The notes under the pieces: model-generated
The model's input: the letters and a program-made list of their open reading frames with translations, nothing else
Told to the model about the DNA's origin: nothing
Databases searched by the model: none
Program-made: the position numbers and the translations under genes
From: Pelagibacteraceae bacterium AG-325-E23
GTDB lineage: Bacteria; Pseudomonadota; Alphaproteobacteria; Pelagibacterales; Pelagibacteraceae
Direction: 5' to 3'
DNA: 36,197 nucleotides
Assembly (NCBI GenBank): GCA_003282945.1
Contig: QBYG01000012.1
Coordinates: 1-36,197, forward strand
Part shown: piece after piece, positions 35,879 to 36,197 of the stretch
Numbering within the stretch: position 1 is the stretch's first letter
How the letters are laid out: the number at the start of each line of letters is the position of its first letter

Positions 35879-36197
35879 AATTTTGCAATCTCTAATGTTG
35901 AATTAATGTAACCATTCATAGAACCACAATCTAAATATTTTCCAGAAAACTTATGACCAATAAATAATGATTTATTATCAATCATAGTCTTAATTGAGTC
36001 AGTAATATGTATTTCACCTCCCTTACCTTTTTTTTGTTTTTTTTAAAATTTTAAATATATTTTTGCTAAGTATATATCTGCCAATTACAGCATTTTTTGA
36101 TGGCGCTTCTTTTATACTTGGTTTTTCAATAACGTTAGATATTACGAAGTTTTGTTTATTCAGTTTTTTTGAGATTGAATATATACCCCATCGATTC
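35875..36197 (-). pseudogene. galU: UTP-glucose-1-phosphate uridylyltransferase, C-terminal part with an apparent one-base frameshift
   Basis: The gene enters from the right edge. The upstream frame reads VISNVIEKPSIKEAPSKNAV, then IGRYILSKNIFKILKKTKK, matching GalU (VEKP...APSNLAVVGRY...). It then meets a stop at 36025-36023. The shifted frame continues GKGGEIHITDSIKTMIDNKS, then FSGKYLDCGSMNGYINS, the normal GalU ending, and stops at 35875. The break lies in two runs of eight T (36028-36035 and 36037-36044; poly-A on the coding strand). One extra base in either run explains it, best in the first (lower-coordinate) run. This could be a sequencing error, a real mutation removing ~49 residues, or slippage-tolerant expression. 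The spacing and ATGA link to ugd look functional. Confidence 0.85.

Noticed and set aside
1-36197. CRISPR arrays, prophage, insertion sequences, toxin-antitoxin or other defence systems
   Set aside because: Every gene-sized stretch is explained by a housekeeping or metabolic gene, and no spaced direct-repeat array was seen.

Overview
The window looks like a piece of core chromosome from a SAR11-clade alphaproteobacterium ('Candidatus Pelagibacter' type). The DNA is very AT-rich, proteins are rich in Lys, Asn and Ile, and genes abut or overlap by 1-44 bases with almost no spacers. Gene order follows alphaproteobacterial operons (nusB-ribH-ribBA-ribE-ribD-nrdR-glyA; rsh-pyrE-pdxJ-acpS-lepB-rnc-recO; ruvX/gatCAB; pyrB-pyrC-plsY-topA). 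There is no phage, insertion sequence, CRISPR array or integrase. The organism call is inference from gene content and composition; no database search was run.

Layout. 1-6208 (minus): end of nusB, riboflavin genes ribH, ribBA, ribE and ribD, regulator nrdR, glyA, rpiB, and an uncharacterised aspartyl/asparaginyl hydroxylase-like dioxygenase. 6276-7256 (plus): hemB. 7257-14578 (minus): recO, rnc, lepB, acpS, pdxJ, pyrE, rsh, folK, smpB, dapA. 14606-16792 (plus): a lytic transglycosylase. 16794-16884 (minus): tRNA-Ser(GCT). 16949-22018 (plus): heterotetrameric sarcosine oxidase soxBDAG. 21980-28167 (minus): a MATE transporter, trhO, an O-methyltransferase, gatB, gatA, gatC. 28218-34582 (plus): ruvX, pyrB, pyrC-like, plsY, topA, a RidA-family protein. 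34583-36197 (minus): ugd and the C-terminal part of galU, broken by an apparent one-base frameshift. No stretch above 300 bases lacks a gene; the longest spacer (about 155 bases, 16793-16948) holds the tRNA and a divergent promoter region.

How the genes fit together. Sarcosine oxidase converts sarcosine to glycine, passing the methyl carbon to tetrahydrofolate. GlyA interconverts glycine and serine on the same folate pool, FolK serves folate synthesis, and the rib genes supply the flavins that SoxA and SoxB need. PdxJ makes the PLP used by GlyA. PyrE, PyrB and a PyrC-like protein belong to pyrimidine synthesis. Ugd and GalU form a UDP-glucose to UDP-glucuronate pair.

I found no clearly novel multigene system. 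The most interesting points are reductions within conserved proteins and operons: a RibBA whose cyclohydrolase half has lost its zinc cysteines, an Rsh missing most of its regulatory middle, a PyrC lacking the HxH metal motif, rnc and recO directly fused at the position where era usually lies, a galU frameshift in a homopolymer, a palindrome that could place the -35 boxes of divergent tRNA-Ser and sox promoters back to back, and an orphan dioxygenase.
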